From positions 1 to 64,000 of the forward strand of contig BCKC01000005.1 in NCBI GenBank assembly GCA_001600455.1: a DNA stretch of 64,000 nt, read 5' to 3'. The position numbers and the translations under genes were made by a program. The DNA comes from Endocalyx cinctus. Its lineage: Eukaryota; Ascomycota; Sordariomycetes; Amphisphaeriales; Apiosporaceae. The notes under the pieces are model-generated. The model had not been told where the DNA came from. It was given only the letters and a program-made list of their open reading frames with translations, and made no database searches. Shown piece after piece: positions 10,542 to 21,569 of the stretch (the stretch's first letter is position 1; every line of letters starts with the position of its first letter).

Positions 10542-12073
10542 TTGAGAGAAGTATGGGGCTTGTACGGCCTCGGAGTGGCCGTTCTCTTAACCCGATTTGC
10601 CGTACGATTGAGGGTGGCGGGAATACGGGGATTGGCAATTGACGATTTCTTCGCCTTGTTGACCCTCATATTTTACACCATGGACGCCTCAACCGTTCAT
10701 ATCATATGTAGGCCTTCCATCTTTTCCGTCGCTGGGTCACCAGATCCGAGGCCCAAGGCTTTGGACTAATTGGAGAGGAGGGGATAAATAGACTTTGCGG
10801 GAACAAATGTCGAAGCTACTGCTGCTATAGCAAAAGGCGAAAGTGAGTCAGTTTACAAATATATATCATTCAAATTTTCGTTGCTGACTGAAGCTTTTTT
10901 TTTTTCTTCTGCGATAATTAGAGTTTACGCGCGAAAATATTGCTCAATTTGAATTTGGATCGAAAGAGATGATCACGGCCTGGTACTCTTATACCGCTCT
11001 ACTCTGGTCTCTGAAGGGTACTATGATAGGATTCTACGGACGTATGATGTCGGGGTTGGACCGACAGAAATTCGTCAAATATCTCGCCATTGCTTGCGCC
11101 GTATCTTACCTCGTCGTTGTATTGACGGTAAGATCTCGAATTCTTTTTTTTTTTCCGCTTGAAGGAATGGTTAATTTCCTGGCTAAACTTTTGGAATGAA
11201 TAGATTACGTTCGGGTGCTGTCCCTTCCTCCACAACTTCCAGGTTATCCCCAACCCGGGTGGTAAGTAATAACAGAGCCCCCAGATTCAATGTCGGATGT
11301 GAAGGATGCAAGCTTTACTAACAGAACATACAGCCAAGTGTACACTGAAAATGCAAAATTTCCTCGTGACGACTGTCTTGAACGTCCTGTAAGTTTGACC
11401 CGCCACTTTTGTTCTCAAACAGCGGAGAGACTGACGTGGATATAGGACCGATTTCGGAATTCTCACTGTTCCACTCCCGCTCCTTTGGAAATTGAAGATG
11501 CCAATAAAGAAGTGCGTAACCCCATTTTCCTGTACGATATGAGAATGCCGTGGTGTAGTTCTATCTAACATGATGTATTCCACCAATAGGAAGGTGGTGA
11601 TTTTGATCCTCCTGTCGTCGGGTCTGTTCATTATCAGTGCGGCAATTACGCGGGTGGTGTTAACGTTATCGGCTAACCCGTCGGCGCTAAACATCAACCG
11701 GTGGGGTGTTCGCGAGACGATAGTGGGTATCATATCGGTGAGCATCCCGGCTCTCAGGCCGGTGTTCAACAAGTCCTTTTGGACGCAGAGTTACAGCAGC
11801 GACGTGACGGAAACTACGACCAAGAGCAGTGGTCTCAGCAGCGTGCCTGAGATGCACGGTCCGTACGAGATGGCAGGTGGCAGTCATAACAGCGTGAAAT
11901 CCGGGCATGAAGGCCCCACGGTAATGGCAGGACATAAACCCAATCAAGAGTCTATCCTTCAATCCAACCCGGAAGCGGTATACATTCGGACTACATTTGA
12001 GATATCACATGGCCCCGATGGTGGAAAGGGCGACGTGAGAAGTAAGTATTGGAAACCTGACGACATGGTGTAA
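10542..12073 (+). CDS. Pth11-like seven-helix rhodopsin-domain membrane protein
   Basis: Seven exons (10542-10707, 10792-10842, 10922-11127, 11204-11261, 11334-11388, 11446-11511, 11590-12073) join in phase to at least 361 residues. The order of hydrophobic segments and the conserved blocks (Ala-Trp-Tyr-Ser-Tyr-Thr-Ala-Leu-Leu-Trp, Thr-Phe-Gly-Cys, Asn-Arg-Trp-Gly-Val-Arg-Glu-Thr) match the fungal integral membrane family with a rhodopsin domain (PF20684 type). Members include the surface-sensing receptor Pth11. A hydrophilic Ser/Gly-rich cytoplasmic tail follows the last helix. No CFEM domain is seen. The true start is uncertain: the frame is open upstream of 10542 without an ATG, and an ATG exon at 10411 can join in phase only with an acceptor at about 10547. 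Ligand unknown. Confidence 0.85.
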
Positions 12074-12978
12074 ACGGGAAAGCCGTCTGATAAATATGCT
12101 GTGAAGAAGAAAGGCGGAAAAAAGAAAAAAAAGAAAAACATACACTCTCTGATTTTATTGTAATGAATATAAATTTTCACATATTATAGCTGTTTTGCTT
12201 ATGCCTTGCAAAATCAAGAGTTAAAAGCTGCATGGTATTCAGCTTACTCCACGTGAAATTTAGTATATATTAGGACGTTTGGACCCCGGATATGACATAT
12301 CTATATAATCTATATAAAGGGGCACTAAAACTATATTTATCTATGTAAACCCAGATCATCGGAGACGTGGAACAATCAAATGAACAAAAGTAGGTTAGGC
12401 TGTATTCTCTATAGTTTTTCATCATCTCGGATGGTCTCGGTTTAAATAGACAGAAAGGGGGCTAGCCCCCCTTTAAACGCATATTCATGTATCCGGTCTC
12501 CAGACGATGTAAAACTAGGAGACTTAGACTAACCTACTTTAATTCTTTTAGTTCTCCACGTTACAGATATGACGTATAACTCTACACCCAGTTATCATGC
12601 GCCATATTAAGTAATAGATTTATAACTTCATAAAGGGGCACTACTCCCATACTCCTATAAATTCGTTTCGGTCGAAAAAAAAGAGGCCATTACAAATGAT
12701 ATTTAATTCTTACTTCGGACACATCAATTTGACGGAACCGTGAGCATAGTCGAACTCTCTGTAGGATAGAGCTGGTAATATTCACCTGTGTATTTCAGTC
12801 TATTATGTTGAATTTCTTATGTTTATTTATTACTTATTATACTGTAAACTACATTCCAAACCAAATATAAAGGAAATATTTACATCGAATGATGAGTAGA
12901 TTCCATCGGAAACGGACTATGCTTATGATACTGAATTATATGACCCATGGTACTATCACCATAAGCTGGAACCAGAGC
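12074..12978. other. Intergenic region between convergent genes
   Basis: Holds the 3' ends of the receptor and of the LysM effector. A perfect inverted repeat around 12455-12475 (AAAGGGGGCTAGCCCCCCTTT) could form a short hairpin. No open frame of interest. Confidence 0.6.
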
Positions 12979-13847
12979 TTAAACGCCGACACAGACGTAA
13001 TAGTCTAGCCACAAGTTACCGCAGCTATCATTGACCTCGGTGTTCCAGGATAAGAACTGAGAGAAGGTGATACCGGCGTCAGTATAGATGGACCAGCAGC
13101 TATCACCAGTCTTGACAAAGTGGTAGGACTTGCAGTTGTCGACAATACCCGGCATCTGAGGCGTAGGGCCGGTGGAAGGCGGGGTTGTCGGCACGCTTGG
13201 GACCGAAGTCGTGGTGGTCGCACCGGACACGTGGACACAGACGTAGTAGTCGAGCCACAGGTTGGTACAGTCTATGAAAAGATAAATATTAGATATTTGT
13301 TCCAGTTCTATGGTTGGAAAAGAAAAAATGTGGAATACATACCAGAGTTTACCTCGCTGTTCCAGCTCATAAACTGGGCAACGCTGATGCCGTACTTTTT
13401 GGAAATGGCATCGCACTGGTCTCCTTTTGAGACCTTATAGAATCCATCGCAGTTCTCCGCGATTCCCGGTATGGTGGGGGAGTTGGTGGGGGCAGGTTGA
13501 GACGTTGTGGTCGTCGCCTCCTTGGTGGTAGTTGACGTGACGAAGGTCGTAACAGCGGTGGTCGTGGTAGCCGTACCGGTGGTAGGCGGGTCGGCAGTAA
13601 CGTCGCCGATAACACAGTACGACTTGCTAGAATCCAGTTTGGGGCAGGTGATGCCGGGATTCAAGCTCTTGAGATCGTATACCGAGAGTCCCCAGCTGCT
13701 GGCGAAACTCTCGCACGTGGCACCGCTGTCGGCAGTCATGTCCAAGTAGCATTCGACAGCGCGGCGCTCTCGGACCGCCGAGGCGGAGGCGGAGGCGGAG
13801 GCGGTGCCGAGCACGAGCCCGATTGCGACAATGTATCTTAGCTGCAT
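12979..13847 (-). CDS. Secreted LysM effector with three LysM domains
   Basis: Two exons on the minus strand (13847-13343 and 13271-12979, intron 71 bases) give 265 residues. An N-terminal signal peptide with an Ala-Ser repeat (cleavage near residue 24) precedes three LysM modules at about 33-82, 133-183 and 215-265. These are joined by Thr/Pro-rich linkers that are probably O-glycosylated. Modules 2 and 3 share the Phe-(Met/Leu)-Ser-Trp-Asn core and Trp-Leu-Asp-Tyr-Tyr-Val-Cys end, so they look like a recent duplication. There is no catalytic domain. Fungal LysM effectors bind chitin fragments or coat hyphae and so reduce plant recognition; that role here is inferred from the family. It lies 2.7 kb from the LysM chitinase. 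Confidence 0.93.
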
Positions 13848-14592
13848 CGTGTTTGATTTAGCTTGGGTTTCAATTAAAAATTAAGATTATTACGTAAAAG
13901 AGGGTAGAGGAGATCAAGTATAATGTCTTGAGAGGTAGAGAGACAAGAAAAAAACTGACCAAAGGCAGACTGAAAGCCTACTTATTATCCTCACTTTCAA
14001 ATCGAGTCATCCTCAGTAAATTTTTACCTACTCTGTTCATTGTCGACAATAGACCTCGTGTTTTCTTTTTTCTTGGCTCGGACTTTCATGTTGGTTGAGG
14101 CTGAACAAAATAATCTACAAAAGATCAGATCACCGTTGTTCATTTCCGAGTTATAATTCTTGGGTCTTAAGTTAATTGTGTATTAATTGTGTAGGGGTAT
14201 TTCTTGGAAGTAATTGCAGTCTGTAACCAACATGAGTAAAAAGACATGAGATAGTTTAGGCATATTAAAGACACTATAGAGAGTGGTCCACAAACAATGT
14301 GACATTGATCGAAATAACATCCCATTTGGTGGATCAAGAGACGCCAAGAGGTTTAGATTATAGATCACAAGATTCTATTAAGGTAAATACTGCGTGTTGG
14401 TTGAAAATGTTTTCATTACTTCTTTTAAGATTTATGCCCCCAACCTTTCACTGAAATATCTCTCCCCTATACTTTCTCTCTTTCTCTGTCATCCGTTGTG
14501 ACTCGATATTTCTTATCCCCCTCGAAAGTAATCAGTTGGATAAATCTTTCTCCTATCGATATTTTCCTTTCTATTTTCTTGGCATCATCAAA
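13848..14592. promoter_or_regulatory. Divergent intergenic promoter region
   Basis: 745 bases separate the start of the LysM effector (minus) from the start of the DUF7136 gene (plus), so both promoters must lie here. The last 190 bases before 14593 are strongly pyrimidine-rich, typical of fungal leaders. No specific operator can be identified by eye. Confidence 0.5.
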
Positions 14593-15390
14593 ATGCGGGC
14601 CTTATTTTCGTGGGTCCTCGTGGTCATCGCGACGGTTATCGGCACCACCAAAAGTCAAACGACAGGTGTTGTGGAAGTCGACCTACTTTTCCCACGCAAC
14701 GACTCTTACGCTCCCACGCCTATGTTTCCTGTCGTCTTTTCTGTCCAGAATTCTGAGCTTGCCCGGATACTCGGCCTCAGTATTTATTTAAGGATGTGGC
14801 ACTCTGATAATTATTCTACTGTCATAAGCGAAATCTGGGACTTTCGATATTCAAATTTCTCTCGCAGCGATCCCTACATTTCGGATGGATTCTTTACTCA
14901 GTTCAACGAGGAGGCCACTTGGGATTTGGTTTGGCATCTTACTGTCACAAACTGCGTCGCTGATCGGACGTACGATGGGATACCGGAGTCCAGAGTGCTC
15001 TATAATAACACGAACAATTATATCGCCTTTACCACCAAGAATTCGGCACAGGAGGTAGATCTTGTTGCTGGCACAGCAGACCATAATTGTCCCGCAGAGT
15101 TTGGCGTTGCTGTCAACATTACTGATACGCTGGAGGCTCCTGAAGACTTCGAATATGGTGACAGGTGTGCGGTGATCAATTATACGACCCCAACTCCTTG
15201 TCAAACTTCTATCGATGCTGCTACTGCTGCAAACATTACGGCTGAATCTGTTAGCCGGTGGTGCCTCTTCCCCAACCCTCCAATCGAATGCCCGGCAGAA
15301 GATGAAAAGAGTAGGGCTCAGCAACTTGTTGTTAAGGCTGCAGTCTGCGTGGCAACCGCATTTGGAGCATTGGTTTTCTTTTTGTTATAA
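14593..15390 (+). CDS. Secreted DUF7136 protein, probably GPI-anchored
   Basis: One exon, 265 residues from the ATG at 14593. The frame is open further upstream to 14536 but only from TTG, and the ATG begins a good signal peptide (hydrophobic core then Thr-Lys-Ser-Gln). The early block Val-Glu-Val-Asp-Leu-Leu-Phe-Pro-Arg-Asn-Asp-Ser-Tyr-Ala-Pro-Thr-Pro is the hallmark of the fungal DUF7136 family. Several Asn-X-Ser/Thr glycosylation sites and paired cysteines follow, and a C-terminal hydrophobic tail suggests a GPI anchor. The family has no established function; members are secreted or cell-wall proteins. It stands between the LysM effector and the LysM chitinase. Confidence 0.85.
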   Translation: MRALFSWVLVVIATVIGTTKSQTTGVVEVDLLFPRNDSYAPTPMFPVVFSVQNSELARILGLSIYLRMWHSDNYSTVISEIWDFRYSNFSRSDPYISDGFFTQFNEEATWDLVWHLTVTNCVADRTYDGIPESRVLYNNTNNYIAFTTKNSAQEVDLVAGTADHNCPAEFGVAVNITDTLEAPEDFEYGDRCAVINYTTPTPCQTSIDAATAANITAESVSRWCLFPNPPIECPAEDEKSRAQQLVVKAAVCVATAFGALVFFLL

Positions 15391-16590
15391 GATTGCATAA
15401 TAATTATAATTGTTATACATCTATACTTAATAATGTAATGGTACATAGATTTAGTGGCATGTGAAGTAAACTCCAAGTAACTTAATAATAGACTCGAGCT
15501 GGATGCTATGACAAGTTGCAGTGACTTCTATCACATTTTCAAGTACTATGAAGTTTTATTTCAATATTGACGTTCAACTTGCTTAACTTGCTGACCGACC
15601 TTAAGTCAAATTTTTTATGTATCCGGGGCTATATTGAACTTGACTTGTTACCAACACTGACGGAAGTGGTCTTCCGCGTGGGCCATGGTTGCTGAAATAG
15701 GCAAGTGCTCCACCAAAAGTGAAGGCATCCATTTTCTACATGCAACTAACAACCAACACACATCTCTCCCCTGTTCATCTCTTATGCTTTTACCAAGGAA
15801 AAGACAACAAAGAAAAGAAAAAAGACGTTTATACCATTTACCATACTTCGAGCGTGATTATGCGCTTGCGAGTCTATAATATCCCCGGCCGCTATTTCGG
15901 CCCTACCATAAGTTGCGAGGCTGTGATCCCTCAGTCATAATTCTAGACTCCTAACCCAATATTAGATTTCCCTGTTTCCGCTTTTCTGATCTCGCGGTCC
16001 AAAAACATGATAGAACTAATACGAACACGAAAAGAATAAGCTGTTATTGAGCTGATATACCCTAAGCACCACATCTTGGCTCGTATCATACTTGACTCTG
16101 TTCATCAACACCCTAGATCATAAATGCGACTGAACCGATGATTTCCCCGGAGGCTTAAATATGGGGGATATCGTTTTTGAGGCTTGGCTATAGGTATGAT
16201 GACCTAAAAACCCTTTTTGTCACATATTATTTCTGTGTTGGTTCTTTCGGTGATTCTAATCAATAATTAATTCATGCTATTTGGTAAATTGGGAGCCACA
16301 TTAGCCACCTGAATAGGGGCAAAGATGCTGCCGAGAGGATCAATCTGACCAACAACCAATTTTACAGAATTTATCTTGTGATAATGAGAAGAGACAGTGG
16401 TTCACGGTGGGAAAAATAGATGGGGAGGTGAGGGTATCCCCAACCAGTATAAAGGCTGCTCAAGCTAACCTCCCTTTCCAATACGATCCAAGGCTACTGG
16501 CTTCTTTATACTTGTCGTTCTTTTATTTCCTAATTTTTTTTCCTTTTTTTTTCAATTTGTGAACTTCCTCCCCCAAAGCTTTCTACAAGT
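15391..16590. promoter_or_regulatory. Upstream region of the LysM chitinase
   Basis: 1.2 kb with no supported gene. A TATA-like AGTATAAAGG at about 16446-16455 and a pyrimidine-rich leader just before the start at 16591 mark the likely core promoter of the chitinase. The rest is unremarkable. Confidence 0.5.
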
Positions 16591-19500
16591 ATGGTGGCTT
16601 TATCATGTTTCACGCTTTGGGCTGTCTGCCTTTTGTTCCCTGTTGACGGAGCGTCGGCGAAGGCAGGACTCAGGCTTGCTGTCAGTCCAACCTATCGGAG
16701 CAACGAAGTATGCCCAGAGCGCTGCGGCGTTTCCGGGCTTGATACGGGAAACTGGTCCGCCTATCCCAACTTCAAACAGATCAGGAACTGTCAAGAGACC
16801 ATGCTTTACGACTTCTCTCTTTACGATCCGGTTGACGACCAATCCAAAAACCACCGTATCCGCGCATGTTCCTCATTTGGTCCTGATTTCTTGCAGTTTC
16901 CTAAGTTGACAGCTAGCATTGCCCCCTCCGAGTCTGCCGAAGTTAACTTCGAGCTGGGATGGTGGAATGAAGGGTTTGGCCTGGCCGCTTCGGGCCTCCA
17001 TTCCTTGATCAAACAGATCCGAACGTATATTGATCAAGGGTATGGAGCTACGGATAGGCCCTTCATAATGTTTGGTCAGTCTGGTCCAGCTACTATTGGT
17101 GTATATATCGGCCAAGGTCTGCAGAACCAAGGCATCAGCACATCTGCCCTGGAGAAACTTCAAAACCGTCTGAGAAATCTCGATATTTCGACGCCAAGCT
17201 TGGCCATGCAGCTCTGCGAGGCAGGATATGATAGCACACACATCTTCGGGATAATGGTTACCAGCAATGGAACATTCTCTCCCATTCAGGACGCCATAAA
17301 AAGCTGGGCCACTGCGAAATGTTTGTCCTTCTCCGACTCGACTACGATTGCGGGTCAGGCGACATTCACCACACCGCTTATATCCGGGAATGGCACTACC
17401 AACTCAACCTTGCTAGCCAGAGCGCGCTACTTGAACGACAAAACGCAGGCTCATACTTTACACCCTCGTGATAAATGCAGGACCGTTCAGGTTGAATTCG
17501 GCGATAGCTGCGCGTCACTAGCTACCAAGTGTGGCATCTCAACTACAGATTTCAATAAATATAACCCTGCTTCCGATTTCTGTTCCACGCTCACACCGAA
17601 GCAACATATCTGTTGTTCTAGTGGAGACCTTCCGGATAGTCCCGAACCTAACGAGGATGGTTCATGCTACAAATACCAGGTCGTCAAGGATGACAACTGC
17701 GCTAATCTTGCGGCCGAGTTTCGCATAAAGATGGAAGATATTGAAGACTTCAACAAAAACACTTGGGGTTGGAACGGCTGTGAGCTTCTGTTCGTCGACA
17801 CCATCATGTGCCTGAGTAAGGGCACTCCACCTTTCCCGGCACCGATCGCCAACGCGGTATGTGGCCCACAGAAGCCAGGTTCAGAACCACCGAGTGATGG
17901 TTCAGATATTGCGGATCTGAATCCTTGCCCATTAAATGCCTGTTGCAACATATGGGGCCAATGCGGTATCACGAAGGACTTCTGTGTCGATACCAACACC
18001 GGCGCCCCCGGCACGGCTGAGCCCGGTACCTACGGCTGTATTTCCAACTGTGGTACTGATGTTATCAAGGGTGATGGAAGCGGTGATATAAGCATTGCCT
18101 ATTTTGAAGGCTACAATATGAACCGACAATGTCTTTTCCAAGATGCCAGCCAGATTGACGTTGGGAAACATACACACATTCACTTTGGCTTTGGTGTTTT
18201 GACGGCCGACTATGAGGTTAAAGTTGGTGATGCTCTGTCAACATACCAATTTGGCGAGTTCAAGCGTATTTCTGGTGCGAAAAAGATTTTGTCGTTTGGT
18301 GGATGGGAATTTTCAACTTCTCCATCTACCTATACTATCTTTCGCGAGGGTGTCATGCCCGCCAACCGTCTGAAAATGGCTACCAGTATCGCAAACTTTA
18401 TTAAGGCGAATGATCTTGACGGCGTTGATATTGATTGGGAGTACCCCGGGGCTCCTGATATCCCCGGCATCCCAGCGGGTGGTAAAGACGACGGAAAGAA
18501 CTACTTGGCCTTCCTTGCTACTCTCAAGAACCTGTTACGTGGCAAATCGGTGTCCATCGCCGCCCCATCATCCTACTGGTACCTTAAACAATACCCGATC
18601 AAAGAAATCAGCAAGGTCGTGGACTACATTGTCTACATGACTTATGACCTCCACGGTCAATGGGATGCAGGCAATGCGTACTCACAAGAGGGATGTGACT
18701 CGGGAAACTGCTTGCGCAGCCAGGTCAACCTAACGGAGACCAAGCAGGCCTTAGCGATGATCACTAAGGCAGGTGTTCCAGGACGGAAAATTGTTGTAGG
18801 CGTGACTAGCTACGGACGATCGTTTAATATGGCAGAGGCAGGCTGTTGGGGTCCTAGCTGCTTGTTTACCGGCGACAGCTTGAACTCAGACGCGACTAAG
18901 GGAAAGTGCACCGACACAGCTGGATACGTTGCTGATGCCGAGATCGCGGAAATATTAGCGGACTCGAGCCGCGTCGTCAAGCATTTTATTGACTCGAGCA
19001 GCAACAGCGATATTCTCGTTTACGATAACAATCAATGGGTTGGCTACATGAGTAGCCAAACCAAGAAGACTCGTACCAATCTTTACAAAGCCTGGGGTAT
19101 GGGAGGTACCTCTGACTGGGCTAGCGATCTGCAGAAGTATAACGAAGTTCCTCTGCCCTCGAAGAGCTGGGCCGTCTTTAAGCAACTGGCTAGCACGGGC
19201 GTGGACCCTAAGATGGACTCATCGCGGAATGGGAACTGGACTGAAATGGATTGCCTCGACCCAGTGATGACTGCCTCTGCGTATTACTTGCCTTCTGTGA
19301 GGTGGAAGGCGATGAACGCGGATGCTGCATGGATGGATATTGTCAGGATCTGGCAAGATACTGACCGTCCAAACCATTTAACATTTCCCGAATCAGTCGC
19401 CGCAACTCTGCACGTCGGCGACGGTAAGAACTGCCAGGAGATCTCTGGTGCTTGCGACCCCGTAGATGTCTGCCCCGACAGTGAATTTTCAGGGCCCGCA

Positions 19501-20961
19501 GGGCGGCTAATTTGGAACTCGCTTGCTACAATCCATCAGACGTACTCGACATATCATACTGCCTTATTCCAGGCTGCTGCGATCTTGAGTACCGCACTCG
19601 ATGATATGGAAAATAAATTTGCTCCGATTCCGCCAGAGGAAGATAACACTTGGCTCTTGGTTCTCGTAGACCTTATCACGGTAGGAACTCTATCGGCTGC
19701 CGGGCCCTTTTTCAACTCGTTCCTCAAGCATCAACCGTATTTTATTGCTAAACCGGAAACTTTCGACAATGCCAAAGATACCACCATGAACATGATCGGA
19801 CAGAGCACAACAATTGCCAAGGATCTGTTGTCAACTGATAACGACGACAGGTGGACGTCAGAGAAACAGGATTCTTTCTCCAACTATTTGGGCCAGGTTA
19901 TCGATGGCTGGGGCAATGTCGCCTCTGAGGCGCTTTCAGAGCTTTTTAGCGGCAGCGACGAGTCAATTGAGAGGCTCTGGAATTCCATATCTGATGGAAA
20001 GCTCATCCCCGGCAATCGGGGAGTTCAAGTTGATGATGACGTATGGGACGAGGATGCAGAACTGCGAGCTAGCATCTACAAGACCTTCTTCGGCTATGCC
20101 ATACCCGCACTCTGGCAAGTCTCTCAAACGTACGCTTTCGTCATTGATTCGGGATACGGGTGCACCGAAGATGTTCCATTGGACAAATATCTTGATGAGG
20201 CCACGATGACGGCTACGGGCGATTGCGTTGACGGTAAAATGTACTACTTGGCCTATCCGAAAGGCAAGTCGAATTCATGCACGAACAACGAATGCTCAGA
20301 TCAGAAATTCACGGCCCCTCCGGGTTTAGACTCCCTGGACGGACATATTTTCGGCGGCATCAACAAAACACATCTGCTGAGGGGTTCGGTCCACACCTAC
20401 AAGCAGAACGGCTATAGAAACGGCGGCGGTTTCGCGGACCCGACCAACTCTGCGACTATCGACATGCTGCTGAACGCCGACATTACCGCCCCGGGAATGA
20501 TCCGGCTCCCCGTCTGCAGCGCCGAGCGGGCGTTCAAGGTGTGGGACACGTGGCATAAGAACGAACCGAAGACCGCCAACTACCCGTGCGACACCCCGGT
20601 CGGCATCAGCGATTGCAAGGACTCAACTTTTGAAGACCAGACAAACGACGAGTCTCCTAGCGTCGAAGACTGCCTCACTATTATCCGAAACATCGAGGCA
20701 GACGCCAACACCGAGTGGACGACGAACTTATTAGAGGACAGAAGAATTGTCAAGTTCGGATCTTGCAATTTGAATGTTAAGGCTCAACACCAGCGTGACG
20801 GTAATGTCAATTTTAGAGTCGGCGGCCAAGATGTCATCGACATTATTAACGATTCGATTAAAAGATTTGGTGGGAACGGTAAGGTCGCAGCTAAGGGAGA
20901 AATGAAGTGTAACGGCAATGATCATGACCAAAAGATTGACTGGCGTATTTACTCTAATTAA
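16591..20961 (+). CDS. LysM-CBM18-GH18 chitinase with C-terminal Hce2 domain (subgroup C, killer-toxin-like)
   Basis: A single exon of 1456 residues. Signal peptide 1-23 is followed by an N-terminal cysteine-containing region typical of subgroup C chitinases, two LysM modules (about 296-345 and 359-410), and a CBM18 chitin-binding domain (about 425-495). Then comes a GH18 domain (about 501-865) with intact Asp610, Asp613, Asp615 and Glu617 in DGVDIDWE, a long C-terminal region, and an Hce2 domain (about 1345-1440; Asp-Cys-Leu-Thr-Ile-Ile-Arg-Asn-Ile, Gly-Gly-Gln-Asp-Val). It should hydrolyse chitin outside the cell. This architecture resembles the alpha subunit of yeast zymocin, and Hce2 is homologous to the Cladosporium fulvum effector Ecp2. 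A role in antagonism of other fungi is proposed for the family but is not shown here. Confidence 0.95.
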   Translation: MVALSCFTLWAVCLLFPVDGASAKAGLRLAVSPTYRSNEVCPERCGVSGLDTGNWSAYPNFKQIRNCQETMLYDFSLYDPVDDQSKNHRIRACSSFGPDFLQFPKLTASIAPSESAEVNFELGWWNEGFGLAASGLHSLIKQIRTYIDQGYGATDRPFIMFGQSGPATIGVYIGQGLQNQGISTSALEKLQNRLRNLDISTPSLAMQLCEAGYDSTHIFGIMVTSNGTFSPIQDAIKSWATAKCLSFSDSTTIAGQATFTTPLISGNGTTNSTLLARARYLNDKTQAHTLHPRDKCRTVQVEFGDSCASLATKCGISTTDFNKYNPASDFCSTLTPKQHICCSSGDLPDSPEPNEDGSCYKYQVVKDDNCANLAAEFRIKMEDIEDFNKNTWGWNGCELLFVDTIMCLSKGTPPFPAPIANAVCGPQKPGSEPPSDGSDIADLNPCPLNACCNIWGQCGITKDFCVDTNTGAPGTAEPGTYGCISNCGTDVIKGDGSGDISIAYFEGYNMNRQCLFQDASQIDVGKHTHIHFGFGVLTADYEVKVGDALSTYQFGEFKRISGAKKILSFGGWEFSTSPSTYTIFREGVMPANRLKMATSIANFIKANDLDGVDIDWEYPGAPDIPGIPAGGKDDGKNYLAFLATLKNLLRGKSVSIAAPSSYWYLKQYPIKEISKVVDYIVYMTYDLHGQWDAGNAYSQEGCDSGNCLRSQVNLTETKQALAMITKAGVPGRKIVVGVTSYGRSFNMAEAGCWGPSCLFTGDSLNSDATKGKCTDTAGYVADAEIAEILADSSRVVKHFIDSSSNSDILVYDNNQWVGYMSSQTKKTRTNLYKAWGMGGTSDWASDLQKYNEVPLPSKSWAVFKQLASTGVDPKMDSSRNGNWTEMDCLDPVMTASAYYLPSVRWKAMNADAAWMDIVRIWQDTDRPNHLTFPESVAATLHVGDGKNCQEISGACDPVDVCPDSEFSGPAGRLIWNSLATIHQTYSTYHTALFQAAAILSTALDDMENKFAPIPPEEDNTWLLVLVDLITVGTLSAAGPFFNSFLKHQPYFIAKPETFDNAKDTTMNMIGQSTTIAKDLLSTDNDDRWTSEKQDSFSNYLGQVIDGWGNVASEALSELFSGSDESIERLWNSISDGKLIPGNRGVQVDDDVWDEDAELRASIYKTFFGYAIPALWQVSQTYAFVIDSGYGCTEDVPLDKYLDEATMTATGDCVDGKMYYLAYPKGKSNSCTNNECSDQKFTAPPGLDSLDGHIFGGINKTHLLRGSVHTYKQNGYRNGGGFADPTNSATIDMLLNADITAPGMIRLPVCSAERAFKVWDTWHKNEPKTANYPCDTPVGISDCKDSTFEDQTNDESPSVEDCLTIIRNIEADANTEWTTNLLEDRRIVKFGSCNLNVKAQHQRDGNVNFRVGGQDVIDIINDSIKRFGGNGKVAAKGEMKCNGNDHDQKIDWRIYSN

Positions 20962-21200
20962 TTATATTACATATAGCTTAGTCTACAAGCCTAAGGGGAT
21001 CTATTGTCACGGCATAGCACAGGAAATAGTGTATGATGGTATATATACTTTAAATAGGGCTGTACTCTAGGTAGGGATAGTTGAAGGTTGGTGGCACTTG
21101 CCACATAATGATATTTATTAATTATATTAAGCAAGGACGAGAATACTACTGTGCGGAATAGCGTATTTCTAACTCAACTGCTTGGGTTAGGATTGCAGAT
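20962..21200. terminator. 3' region of the chitinase gene
   Basis: AT-rich sequence after the stop with several possible polyadenylation contexts, such as ATATATAC near 21040. No separate gene. Confidence 0.3.
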
Positions 21201-21569
21201 CAAATCACGGAGTTGCAGTTTCCTTCCTGGAATTCCAATATTCAAGGGAGATGTGACAATCTAGCTATCGATCAGCGTGTATGCAAAGATACTCCGGGAG
21301 GTATTTTCCCATCGCCTGTGGCCACGATCACCGCTCCCGGTGCCAATGGATCGATACATCTTTTCGCAATCATTATGACTAACTCGTCTGCGCCGTTTAC
21401 GGATACTGAGGCACCGGCGCGGACTTCTCCGGTGCCGGATATTGCTACTCGGGAAATTGTGGTCCGGATATCGGTGGACCGTCGGATTATTGTTCAGGAT
21501 CAAATTGTTACAGTCGTCTATGCACCGGCTAATTATATAGTAGATTTCAGATTAGATGGATCGGCTTAG
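21190..21569 (+). pseudogene. LysM gene fragment
   Basis: The frame from about 21190 carries the second half of a LysM module (Ile-Thr-Glu-Leu-Gln-Phe-Pro-Ser-Trp-Asn, Cys-Asp-Asn-Leu-Ala, Arg-Val-Cys) and the Thr-Pro-Gly-Gly linker that follows LysM units in fungal LysM proteins. It continues to a stop at 21567-21569. There is no ATG, signal peptide or first half of the module, and the tail is of low complexity. It is best read as a truncated LysM gene next to the chitinase, either a dead paralogue or a cut-off terminal part of a larger protein. Confidence 0.6.

Noticed and set aside
11287..11772. 161-codon minus-strand frame inside the receptor gene
   Set aside because: Antisense to exons of the Pth11-like gene, whose reading has a conserved family pattern.
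14851..15324. 157-codon minus-strand frame
   Set aside because: Shadow of the DUF7136 gene.
17667..18014. 115-codon minus-strand frame within the chitinase
   Set aside because: Antisense to the LysM2/CBM18 region, no features of its own.
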